Part shown: positions 7,017 through 15,500 of the stretch, piece by piece
Position numbering within the stretch: position 1 is the first letter of the stretch
Layout: every line of letters begins with the position of its first letter
Assembly (NCBI GenBank): GCA_021734725.1
Contig: JAIPIM010000038.1
Span: forward strand, 1 to 17,988
From: Minisyncoccota bacterium
Lineage (GTDB): Bacteria > Verrucomicrobiota > Lentisphaeria > Oligosphaerales > MVZH01
Direction of reading: 5' to 3'
DNA: 17,988 nt
The notes under the pieces: model-generated
Seen by the model: the letters and a program-made list of their open reading frames with translations, nothing else
Databases searched by the model: none
Told to the model about the DNA's origin: nothing
Position numbers and translations under genes: made by a program

Positions 7017-8306
7017 ATGACAAAGACACTCATCGCAACAATGGCAAGTCTCTGCATGACGACAACACTCATCGCGGGGCTGGCAAACTCGCCGTGGCCA
7101 ATGGTGCAAGGCGGAGCGCAGCACCTCGGTCGGGCCGACGTCGAAGGACCACGCTTCCTCAACACCGTTGTCTACCAATGGGATGGCGGGGGCAGAATTA
7201 CGCCGCCGACAATCGGAGAAGACGGCATCTACTTCACAACGGGCCAATACGAAGGCTCGGGTAATTCATACTTGGTCGCCGTGGACAGGGAACTTAATGA
7301 GAGATGGCGGTACACAAATGACAATAACGACATGGCCACACGGGACGTTCTCACGACAGTGCCCGCCGTAAACGATTCGGGAAGAATATATTTCAACTCG
7401 TACTATGGCTCTCCATCTCCATACACCCATGTCTATATGGTTGATGAAGACGGATCCTATGTCGGTGCCTGGGGTGCCACCGCGAATTACGTGCAGAGCG
7501 CGCCCGCAATCGATGAAGACGGCAATGTCTACTGGTGCCGCGGCAACGCCAGAGGACTCATGAAAAACACCTCTAGTTTCTACGCTGGCTCTGACGACTA
7601 CATAGGCGGCGCGCCCGCTCTCAGCGAAGACGGCTCGGCTGTATACGCCGGCACGAATGGCGGAGACGGAATACGACCGCTATACGCCGTGAATACGTCC
7701 GACATGAGCGAGAAGTGGCGCGTCGATAAAGGTACACAGGGCGGCGCGCCTCTGGTCGACGGCAATACGATCTACGTACCGGGCAACTCCGAACTCTACG
7801 CCATCCGCGATGACGGCAGCGCCGGCACGGAATTGTGGAATCGCACCGATATCGACGCGCCAAGTACTGTCTATGGCGGCTTGGCATTGGGTACGAATGG
7901 AGTGTTGTACAGCGGGGAAAACGACAACGGCACCCTCTATGCCCTCGATACGAGCGACGGCTCCGACATGTGGACGCTCGATTTCGGTACCGGGAAAGTC
8001 ACCGCCCCCGTGATCGACGGCGACGGCATGCTCTACGTCGGCTTCAACGACAGCATCATGAAGATCGAAGATCTCGGGACATCCGGGAGTGTTCTGTGGT
8101 CGCTCGACGTGATCGGCAACGTACAGGGCCTGGCCCTCGGCGACGGCCTGCCGGGCATGGGCAGCGGCTTCCTCTATGCCACAACCAGTGACGGATACCT
8201 CTACCAAATCGGCATCCCCGAACCATGTACAATCACACTGTTCGGATTGGCGGCGGCCAGCGGGCTGATAATGCGCCGGCGCCGCGACCACCGTTCAGAG
8301 CAATAA
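7017..8306 (+). CDS. Exported PQQ-type beta-propeller protein with PEP-CTERM-like tail
   Basis: A 429-residue protein. The ATG at 7017 follows AAGGAGA by six bases and opens directly into a signal peptide (about 1-23, ending TTLIAGLA). Mature residues start SPWPMVQGGAQHLGRADVEGP, the typical opening of PQQ-repeat propellers. Repeating blades follow, each with a buried hydrophobic strand and a DG turn (AIDEDGNVYW, ALSEDGSAVYAG, LVDGNTIYV, ALGTNGVLYSG, VIDGDGMLYVG). No PQQ-binding or dehydrogenase signature is apparent, so it is more likely a structural or binding propeller than an enzyme. The C-terminus reads IPEPCTITLFGLAAASGL followed by MRRRR, a PEP-CTERM sorting signal that exosortase would process. 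It is the first gene of a surface-protein trio; the next starts 73 bases on. Confidence 0.82.
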   Translation: MTKTLIATMASLCMTTTLIAGLANSPWPMVQGGAQHLGRADVEGPRFLNTVVYQWDGGGRITPPTIGEDGIYFTTGQYEGSGNSYLVAVDRELNERWRYTNDNNDMATRDVLTTVPAVNDSGRIYFNSYYGSPSPYTHVYMVDEDGSYVGAWGATANYVQSAPAIDEDGNVYWCRGNARGLMKNTSSFYAGSDDYIGGAPALSEDGSAVYAGTNGGDGIRPLYAVNTSDMSEKWRVDKGTQGGAPLVDGNTIYVPGNSELYAIRDDGSAGTELWNRTDIDAPSTVYGGLALGTNGVLYSGENDNGTLYALDTSDGSDMWTLDFGTGKVTAPVIDGDGMLYVGFNDSIMKIEDLGTSGSVLWSLDVIGNVQGLALGDGLPGMGSGFLYATTSDGYLYQIGIPEPCTITLFGLAAASGLIMRRRRDHRSEQ

Positions 8307-8379
8307 AAGGTACTGGACAACAATGAATTCAAGCATAAAAAAACCTGTCAATGGACTGTGAAAAATGAGGGCAACGACA

Positions 8380-9624
8380 ATGCATAGAAACATACCATCC
8401 CTGGCCTTGGCTTTACTGGCGGGCGTGGCAATGACCGGCCGGATATCGGCCGATATGATTCCACTCCGGTTCATCGATACCTACGAAACGGAGCGCTATC
8501 TGAACGAGGCAACGCCACGAAAGTGGGCTCAAACCTTGATCCAGCATGACCCCGGCAGTGGCGGCACTATCTATTCCGATCGCAAAGTCTCAACCAGCCG
8601 GGAAACATCGGAACTCATTTATTTCTTTCAGACAAATCGCCCGCTGGAAGAGCTTAAACTTACCGCCGGCAACTACGGCACATACGGAAGTTACGTGCAA
8701 CTGGCACTGTCGAATGGGCAGACAGCTGCCAACGGCGCCTTCGTCTGGCAATACAGCGGCAACAAATCGACGAACTCTTGGACGCAAAACGATCCTGTCG
8801 TCCTGGATACCACCGGCGATCCGGCTTTTCAGAACATTCGCTCGTTCGCGGTGAAAGCCACCTTATACGACGGGTACTACGATTACGGGAACCCCGAGGC
8901 AATCCTTAAAGATCTCACGATCGAAGGCAAAGCGGACAGCTCAAGCCAGGCGCTCACCCCCGTTTCCTATCATGACGATTATACAACAAACAAATACCTG
9001 ACCGATACCCACAGCATTACCGTCCCCGACCCGGCCGGCGAGCTTGTCTGGGAACCGTCAAGCGGCGATCACATCAACGCTGGAACGGGATATGTTGGCT
9101 ACGATTACGTGACGGAACCGGCGAGCGGCAGCGGCAATCCGTATTTGGGTACTGCTTACCTGGTATACAAATTCGACGGCGACTATCCGCTGCAGGATAT
9201 CCAGGTCCACGCAACCGGAAAGAGCGTCCCGAACGCACACGTGAGTATTGAAGTCTCGCCCGACGGGAGCGTGTGGGAGTATTACGACGGGTTCACTGAC
9301 GGCGATTTCAGTCACTTGTCCCCGGATGCCAATCGCATGCTCCATATCGACACGACCGGCGACAGCGACTACCAAGGCCTCAGTTCGTTTTACGTCCGGG
9401 TTGGCCTTAACACGGATTATTACTACTATGGATACCCGGGGTCGGCGGTTTATGCGCTTGATGTGCTGGCGTATTACGATGCCAGCTTAGGCCCCACGGG
9501 GCTGACAGCTACACTGCTCGGCGAGCCACGAGCCTATTTCGAGGAAATCCCCGAACCGTGCTCCTTGCTGATGCTCGGGATCGCAACTGCCACCGGAATG
9601 CTGCGCCGACGCCGCCGTTCCTGA
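8380..9624 (+). CDS. Exported PEP-CTERM protein with two copies of an unassigned domain
   Basis: A 414-residue protein. The ATG at 8380 is preferred to the one at 8365 because GAGGG lies at 8367-8371 with proper spacing. The signal peptide is about 1-25 (ending MTGRISA). Two tandem sandwich-like domains follow, at about 28-185 and 195-367. Both open with D-x-Y-x-T-x(2)-YL (DTYETERYL; DDYTTNKYL), then have a PLEELKL / PLQDIQV strand, and near the end a DTTGDPAFQNIRSFAVKA / DTTGDSDYQGLSSFYVRV strand. The second has VSPDGSVWEYY, as in F5/8-type sandwiches. The tail IPEPCSLLMLGIATATGM with RRRRR is PEP-CTERM-like. The same domain forms the end of the 10518-12539 protein, so it may bind the same glycan. 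I cannot assign a family name. Next gene is 38 bases downstream. Confidence 0.82.
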   Translation: MHRNIPSLALALLAGVAMTGRISADMIPLRFIDTYETERYLNEATPRKWAQTLIQHDPGSGGTIYSDRKVSTSRETSELIYFFQTNRPLEELKLTAGNYGTYGSYVQLALSNGQTAANGAFVWQYSGNKSTNSWTQNDPVVLDTTGDPAFQNIRSFAVKATLYDGYYDYGNPEAILKDLTIEGKADSSSQALTPVSYHDDYTTNKYLTDTHSITVPDPAGELVWEPSSGDHINAGTGYVGYDYVTEPASGSGNPYLGTAYLVYKFDGDYPLQDIQVHATGKSVPNAHVSIEVSPDGSVWEYYDGFTDGDFSHLSPDANRMLHIDTTGDSDYQGLSSFYVRVGLNTDYYYYGYPGSAVYALDVLAYYDASLGPTGLTATLLGEPRAYFEEIPEPCSLLMLGIATATGMLRRRRRS

Positions 9625-9662
9625 CAACACTAAAATTCGAATTGATCAAGTGGAGAGAGCAC

Positions 9663-10340
9663 ATGGCGAGATCCAAAACTGCTTATTGGCTGCGTGCGTA
9701 CCGTTTCACGCTGATCGAACTTTTGGTTGTCATCGCGATCGTCGCGGTCCTGGCATCACTGCTTCTCCCCGCATTGAACCAGGCAAAAGACAAGGCACGG
9801 GATATTGCCTGCAAAAGCAATTTGCGTCAGTGGGGTATTTGGTACGGGGTTTACACCACCGACTTCGATGGACGTTACCCAAGCCATTTTTCAGGAACTG
9901 ACGTGGCCCAGGGACCCGATAGAACCACGATGCTCTGGACATACCTTCAGCGAGCCGACCTGTGCAATACAGCCGAGCAGCGTTCGGTAGCCTGTCCATC
10001 ACGCCCTTACAAAGGGACCAGCGGCAATCAGCCCTACGGCTACGGCGGTTACGGAAGCACAGGTTCGTCGAATCCATACTACAAGTTGAATGACTGGCAT
10101 GGCTTTCCGTTCGCGCATCGCCTGAACGCACGCTTCCCCATTCTCCATGATTTTAACTGGTATGGATCGTTCTACAGTACACTGCGTGGCGGCCCGACCT
10201 TCCCGACGGAGGGCCTGCGCCGACATGGCGGTAAAGCCAACTTCCTGTTCGCGGATCTTTCACAGGCGCGGCTTAAAGCCTATCATCCCGCACCGGAGTA
10301 CACCTATTATCCTTTCCCCGGGGAAAGTACCGTGCCATGA
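9663..10340 (+). CDS. Pseudopilin-like protein with type IV prepilin N-terminal motif
   Basis: A 225-residue protein. The ATG at 9663 follows GGAGAG (9652-9657). Residues about 14-34 are RFTLIELLVVIAIVAVLASL, the prepilin cleavage/methylation motif with the conserved Glu at +5. The residue before Phe is Arg rather than Gly, a pattern common in Lentisphaerota-type pseudopilins. A helix follows (LNQAKDKARDIACKSNLRQW), then a variable globular part rich in Tyr and Gly. Near the C-terminus, RRHGGKANFLFADLS corresponds to the H-x9-DG block of this family, but the final Gly is replaced by Leu. Such proteins often sit beside secreted hydrolases in PVC bacteria. Their role, as minor pilin of a secretion system or surface protein, is unsettled. 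Confidence 0.88.
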   Translation: MARSKTAYWLRAYRFTLIELLVVIAIVAVLASLLLPALNQAKDKARDIACKSNLRQWGIWYGVYTTDFDGRYPSHFSGTDVAQGPDRTTMLWTYLQRADLCNTAEQRSVACPSRPYKGTSGNQPYGYGGYGSTGSSNPYYKLNDWHGFPFAHRLNARFPILHDFNWYGSFYSTLRGGPTFPTEGLRRHGGKANFLFADLSQARLKAYHPAPEYTYYPFPGESTVP

Positions 10341-10375
10341 CGCCATGCGAGAAGGATGAAGGATGAATCCCCGAT

Positions 10376-10396
10376 TGACACCATTTGACGATGTCA
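10376..10396. promoter_or_regulatory. Operator-like inverted repeat overlapping a TTGACA box
   Basis: Two 7-base arms match as inverted repeats at six of seven positions, with a 7-base spacer. The left arm overlaps the TTGACA at 10375-10380. It is unlike the TGTATACA site before the regulator, so a different regulator may bind here. The call rests only on symmetry and location. Confidence 0.3.
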
Positions 10397-10442
10397 GGTT
10401 CATCGATTGAGACAAAACCCTGAAAGTCCTTTTTGCCGGTTG

Positions 10443-10460
10443 TTTTCTCACGGATTCAGG
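10443..10460 (-). repeat. 18-bp inverted repeat, right copy
   Basis: TTTTCTCACGGATTCAGG is the exact reverse complement of 6851-6868, 3.6 kb away. It lies in the gap between the pseudopilin gene and the 10518-12539 gene. Together the copies bracket the propeller, PEP-CTERM and pseudopilin genes. Confidence 0.85.
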
Positions 10461-10517
10461 AAAAGATTAGGGCGACCGATTGAGGGACCATCGTCGTCAA
10501 AACTCAGGCATTTCTCT

Positions 10518-12539
10518 ATGAAACCGACAAATATGATGTCTGAAGCGGCGTGCGCGCGCCATGGTCAACAGCCGCATTCGCCCCAGCACACCCAAGCATT
10601 TTCACGCTTAGCGCGGGGCCTCGTCGGCGCATTGACCTGTGCACTGACTCTGCATGCAGCGGCGGCCGGCAACACGGACACCCCACTGCCCTCCTGGGAT
10701 TCCGGATTGTCGGTACACTACGTGGGAGAATACGGCGGGGTCCCCTGGGGTCAACCAGACAGGCCGATAGCGCCTGGAAGCCGGGCCGAACGCGTCCAGG
10801 ACCTCAACTTGTCAGTGGCATCCATTAACCTGAGCGACACCATGTCGGAAGAGTTCCTGAAGCGCTGGGCGGATCTCGCCAAATGGGGTCGGCAGAAGGA
10901 CAAAATGTTTCTTCCCAGAGTCTACTTCTGGGACGGCCGTGATCGCTTTACCGGCTCATTGCGCGACAGTGAAGTCTACTGGCGCCGGATGGATCGATTC
11001 CTTGGCGCCATGGACCTCAATGATTTCTATGCCGTGTGCCTGGCGGAGGAAAACATCAGTCGCAACGGACGTCCCGAAATACTGGATGAACTGTATGGAC
11101 GCATAAAAGAAAAGTACGACGTCAAGGTTTATCAGTGGTACGACAGCGCCGTACCCGCCTACCGCATTCGCGCCGACGGCTGGGTTATCAATGTTTACAG
11201 CACGGGAGGAACAGACTTTCGTCGGCATATCCAACAATACATTCTCGTCGGCAAACCGATCGTGAACATGCCCTACGCCACTTGGAAACGGGGTGAGGCC
11301 CCCTGGCCCCAATGGCGGTGGGACGCACTCGAAGGCCAACTGGAGGTGTCCCGTGAATATAATTTGCCGAATGCCTTCTACTGGTGCAGCGGGTATAAGG
11401 GACACGGCGGCGGCGTTCATTTCGGCATGGGCGGCAACTCGTGCATCGGCCAAATTAACCGTCGAATTCGTGCCTGGTTCGAAGAAGTGCGCGCCCTGCC
11501 CCAAGACTACCATGGGCTGCCGAGTGCCGACCGTGCCAAGGGTGATGTCCTGGAGCTGGGCCCGACAGTCGAAGACAGATTCGAATACCATGACACGTTC
11601 AGTGACACACACTTTGTGAATGACGCGAGCATCGAAGGCTTCCGCAACCTGTTCTGGCCGGAAGAGCACCGACTCGTCCTGCGCAGTTGGCGCGGCCGCC
11701 CGCCGCAAGCAGCACTTACTTACTCTTTCGTCGGTGACTTTACCGCTGAAGCCCCGGCGGCCAACCTTGCCGTACCGTTCCTCGCTCCCGGCAGTCAGGT
11801 TGCCTTGAGCATCTCTCTTCCCGGTCAGGCTGCGCCGCATCGCGCGGTTACTCGAGGCACGGAACCCCAAGAACTGCAAGTACGCACCGAAGGGGATCCT
11901 GAGTTTGCGGACGTCAAGCAATTTCAAGTACGCATAGAGATGTCGGGCGTGCTGACCAGCGGAGCGATGGCCGTCGCTATCGACAACCTCTCGGTGGAAG
12001 CGCCGCTGATAGTGCCTGCCGAGCCGTCCATCACACTGAAGCCGGTCCCGGACACGTCTGGCACTCTAGCCTATGAAGACGATTTTCAGACTCAAAAGTT
12101 CCGTTTCAACACGACCCGAAAACAGAATGACCATATCGAGTGGTCGCGCGGCCAGATCGCGGTTCGCCTGCGGCCTGGTGGATCGCATGCGGAACTCGTC
12201 TGGCACGTCGTCAGTGACAGCCCTTTGAAAAACATCCAGGTTGAGGTCGACGGCCGGGCCAACAACGGATCGCTCGGCACCAACCATTATGTGGATGTAT
12301 CCGCGGATGGCGAACACTGGTCCCACGCAGTGTCGACGGTCAAACTGTCCCATAACCGCAGCGGCTGGGCATATCACGGCCTGGCGGTCGATGTGACGGA
12401 CACTGCCGCATTTACTGGTATCAAGGACTTTTTTGTACGCCTGCGAATGCGGACACAAGGTTACAAGAAACTGCATCGATACAAATCGGGCATCGTAAAC
12501 CGATTGCGAATTCGAGCACACAAGGAGACGGTTGAATGA
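10518..12539 (+). CDS. Exported TIM-barrel hydrolase-like protein with C-terminal sandwich domains
   Basis: A 673-residue protein from the ATG at 10518; the ribosome binding site is weak, and an in-frame TTG at 10407 would run through the inverted repeat. The first 30 or so residues are polar, then a hydrophobic segment ends in LTLHAAAAG, so the signal peptide is unusually long. Residues about 60-335 look like a glycosidase-type barrel: SVASINLSD, MFLPRVYFWDG, FYAVCLAEENIS with Glu 177/178 where the GH42-like neighbours have GDE, VKVYQWYDSAV, KPIVNMPYATW, NAFYWCSGYKG. Two sandwich domains follow, from about 355 (FEYHDTFSDTHF) and 515 (AYEDDFQTQKF). The latter matches the 8380-9624 repeats (LKNIQVEVDGRA, VDVSADGEHW, FTGIKDFFVRLRM). 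I cannot name the family or substrate. It overlaps the next start (ATGA). Confidence 0.75.
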   Translation: MKPTNMMSEAACARHGQQPHSPQHTQAFSRLARGLVGALTCALTLHAAAAGNTDTPLPSWDSGLSVHYVGEYGGVPWGQPDRPIAPGSRAERVQDLNLSVASINLSDTMSEEFLKRWADLAKWGRQKDKMFLPRVYFWDGRDRFTGSLRDSEVYWRRMDRFLGAMDLNDFYAVCLAEENISRNGRPEILDELYGRIKEKYDVKVYQWYDSAVPAYRIRADGWVINVYSTGGTDFRRHIQQYILVGKPIVNMPYATWKRGEAPWPQWRWDALEGQLEVSREYNLPNAFYWCSGYKGHGGGVHFGMGGNSCIGQINRRIRAWFEEVRALPQDYHGLPSADRAKGDVLELGPTVEDRFEYHDTFSDTHFVNDASIEGFRNLFWPEEHRLVLRSWRGRPPQAALTYSFVGDFTAEAPAANLAVPFLAPGSQVALSISLPGQAAPHRAVTRGTEPQELQVRTEGDPEFADVKQFQVRIEMSGVLTSGAMAVAIDNLSVEAPLIVPAEPSITLKPVPDTSGTLAYEDDFQTQKFRFNTTRKQNDHIEWSRGQIAVRLRPGGSHAELVWHVVSDSPLKNIQVEVDGRANNGSLGTNHYVDVSADGEHWSHAVSTVKLSHNRSGWAYHGLAVDVTDTAAFTGIKDFFVRLRMRTQGYKKLHRYKSGIVNRLRIRAHKETVE

Positions 12540-15500
12540 GGAAGGTGGTACACGCAATGGTAGCTGTAAGTTGGCTGGGTCTGCATGCATGGGGCGACAT
12601 TGACACGGAAGGACTGACACGAACCGAGTGGGCGCCGAAGCTGCCGGGCGGAGCACTGCGGACGGTGTTCGTCGGACCTTACAGCGCGTTGCAGGACGCC
12701 CACGAACTGATGATCCGCTTCGATATTGACGGAACCGCGGTTCCCGTGGCAACCGCGTCCAAGTTTCGCGAGTTCGGCCTTGGTGGTCATTACTGGCCGG
12801 ACCTGATGAAGGGCGATGACGAAGTGCTCAACGATTTGCGAAAAGCACTTGCCGGCGACTGGGAGGTTCTGGCCATGAGTGCTTATCCAGCCTGGTCGAA
12901 GTATCCACATGATATTCGGACCGGCATCATCGCTGCCGTAGCGCAAGGCCGGGCGCTGGTTATTCCTAATCCGAAGGTTCTGACAAAAGATCTGGAAGCG
13001 GCCGGCGTAACCCTTGAGAGCATGACGGCGGATGAGATTCCCGCGCCTATTGCGAATCCGGAAAAGGCCGATGGCGCCGTCTACCGCTGCGGCAAGGGAC
13101 GGGTGGTTCAACTGTCGATCAGCAATGACGGGCGTTGGGGGTATCTGCTGAGCCGCTCCGCTCTGCAGGCGGATTTCGAGCACTCGACCGCATGGGCGGC
13201 TTGGTATCTCCGGTTGGCCGCGCGCCCAGAAGCAATCGACGCAATCAAAGGAACCCGGGTTGAAAACGGAACTCTGAATATAGCGCTCGATACGGCCGCC
13301 GCCGAAGGCGCCCGAATAGACGTCCGACTCCGCCGACACGATACCTATGACACCGTTCTCCATCGAGAGTTACCGGTCGAGAACGCCGAATCGGTCAGCA
13401 TCGATCTTCCTCAACTGCCCACCGGTACTTACCTGACCGAAGTAAGGGCCGTCAGGCCAGACGGAACCGTCCTGGACTGGGACGCCTTCATGTTTCCTGT
13501 CGAGGGTCCCCTGACCATCGCCCAGGTTGCCGCCGGTCCGTCCTCCGCAAAGGTTGGCGATGAAGTAACCGTGACACTGAAAACTGAAGGCGCGACCGAG
13601 AATCTTACGGCTGTTGCGCGCTGGTTCGACCAGTGGAACCGTCTGCTGCTGGAAACGGCGCGCGCGCCGTTCACGGGAACGATCACGCTACCGGCGCCCG
13701 CCGGGTCTCAGTCCGTCATCAACACAGTAGAGATCCAGCTCGCGTCCGAACGCGGCGCTGAAGCGGTGGGACGTGTGGACGTATTGATGCCCGATAATGT
13801 GCCACCCACCGATTTCTATGTACTCTACTGGAACACCGGCGTAGGCGCCTCATGGCGCCGGCAGCTGTACTACGATGTGCTGCGCCGCAAAGGCCTGGGA
13901 GACGCCTTCTCGAACTGCGGAATCAACCGGGGAACCGCGCGGGCCGCGGCTCTGGTCCATATGCGCACCGTCCCCTATACAACCGCCTTTCATGGCGTAA
14001 CGCTTGCCGATAAACTCCTGAACGAAGAATGGCTCGGCAAGACGGAAAAACGAGCGCGAGACACCGCGAAAGCCCACCGCCCTTACAATACCCTGGCCTA
14101 CACCTTGGGCGACGAAAACTATGTGACGGCGTTCAAGCCCGAGGGCCGCTTCTGCGATACACCGGAAGCCTGGAGTATGTTTCAAAACTTCCTGCGGACG
14201 CTCTATGCCGACCTGGACAGCCTCAATGCGCAATGGGAAACAGCTTTCGAAAATTGGGAAAGCATTCGCTTCGACAGCGAGAAAGAGATGCTCCCAAGCC
14301 TCGACAATCCGTCGGCCTGGACAGACTACCGGATGTTTGTTGCCCGGCAGTTCAGCGACGCGCACCAGCGCATGCGCCGCGCCATCCGGGAAGAACACCC
14401 AGGCGCTATCGTGGGATGGGACGGCACCGAGCAGTATTCGAGCTACGACGGCTACGACTGGTGGCAATACACCCGGGACATGGACCTCATCCAGGTCTAC
14501 GGACGCTATATCATCCCGGGGATTTATTCGAACAAGATATTCAACGGACAGGCCGTCAAGTCGTTCCGGCCTAATACCCCACTGAGCGGCGCCTGGATGA
14601 ACTCAGCTGATCGCAACTATGGCGGCATGTACGATCCATGGTACCTTCTTGTGAATGGATGGAACAGCGTGTGGTGGTGGCATTCGACCTTCCTGCATCC
14701 GGCCAACGGCGCCTGCCGCTGGAATCTGGAACTGACCCCCATCGTCGAGGCAACCGTCACATCCGTACGAGAAATCAAGAACGGCCCCGGCACCTTGCTG
14801 TCGCGCGCACAAAAAGTCATCGACCCGATTGCGGTCCATTATTCAGCCAACAACTGGCACGCCAGTACAATCGAAAGCGGCGTCGGCAGTCACATCAATA
14901 ACCTCGGCCTCAAATACGAATTCTGGACGGCGCCGAACCTCAGCGGCCGCCTGGTCGGAGATGAGGATATGAAGGAATTGTGGGGCGATATCGCGCCGAA
15001 GGGCCACTACGCCGCGGCCTCGAAAAACGTGTACATCCTGTTGCACGACCTCGGTTTCCAGCCGCGCACGGTCGCGCGTCAGGAAATCGAAATGGATGTC
15101 CTCGATGAAGCTGGGATCAAAGTACTTTTCCTGCCATTTGTCGTGTCGTTGTCCGACAAAGAGGTCGAGAGGATTAAAGCGTTCGTGGAAAACGGCGGTC
15201 TGCTGATCGCCGACTACCACTGCGGTCTGCGCGATCTTCACTGCCGGCGACGGGACACGGCGGCACTGGATGAACTGTTCGGCATCGAGCGCAACGGAAC
15301 GAATGTCGTTAATTCCCCTGGAAGCTTGACGGCGGAATACGGCTGGCGCGGTCCCGGCATGCGCTTTCGAAGCCGATTCCATGAGCCCGTCAGTCCCGCC
15401 GGCGCAAAACCGTATGGATGGCACGAAGACGGTACACCGGCAGTCCTGGTGCACAGTTTCGGCAAAGGAAGGACTGTTTATCTGAATTCCGATCTCTACA

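Larger units (their letters stand above)
10341..10517. other. Intergenic region before the second hydrolase block
   Basis: This 177-base gap probably contains a promoter for the three downstream genes. TTGACA occurs at 10375-10380 but no acceptable -10 lies at the proper distance. TGACACC (10376-10382) and GATGTCA (10390-10396) form an inverted repeat with one mismatch and a 7-base spacer. CGATTGA occurs three times (10372-10378, 10404-10410, 10477-10483). The second copy of the 18-bp inverted repeat lies at 10443-10460. Confidence 0.5.

Noticed and set aside
5876..7165. 429-codon open frame on the minus strand
   Set aside because: Antisense to the GH42-like and beta-propeller genes, running through an intergenic gap, with no recognisable domain or start signal.
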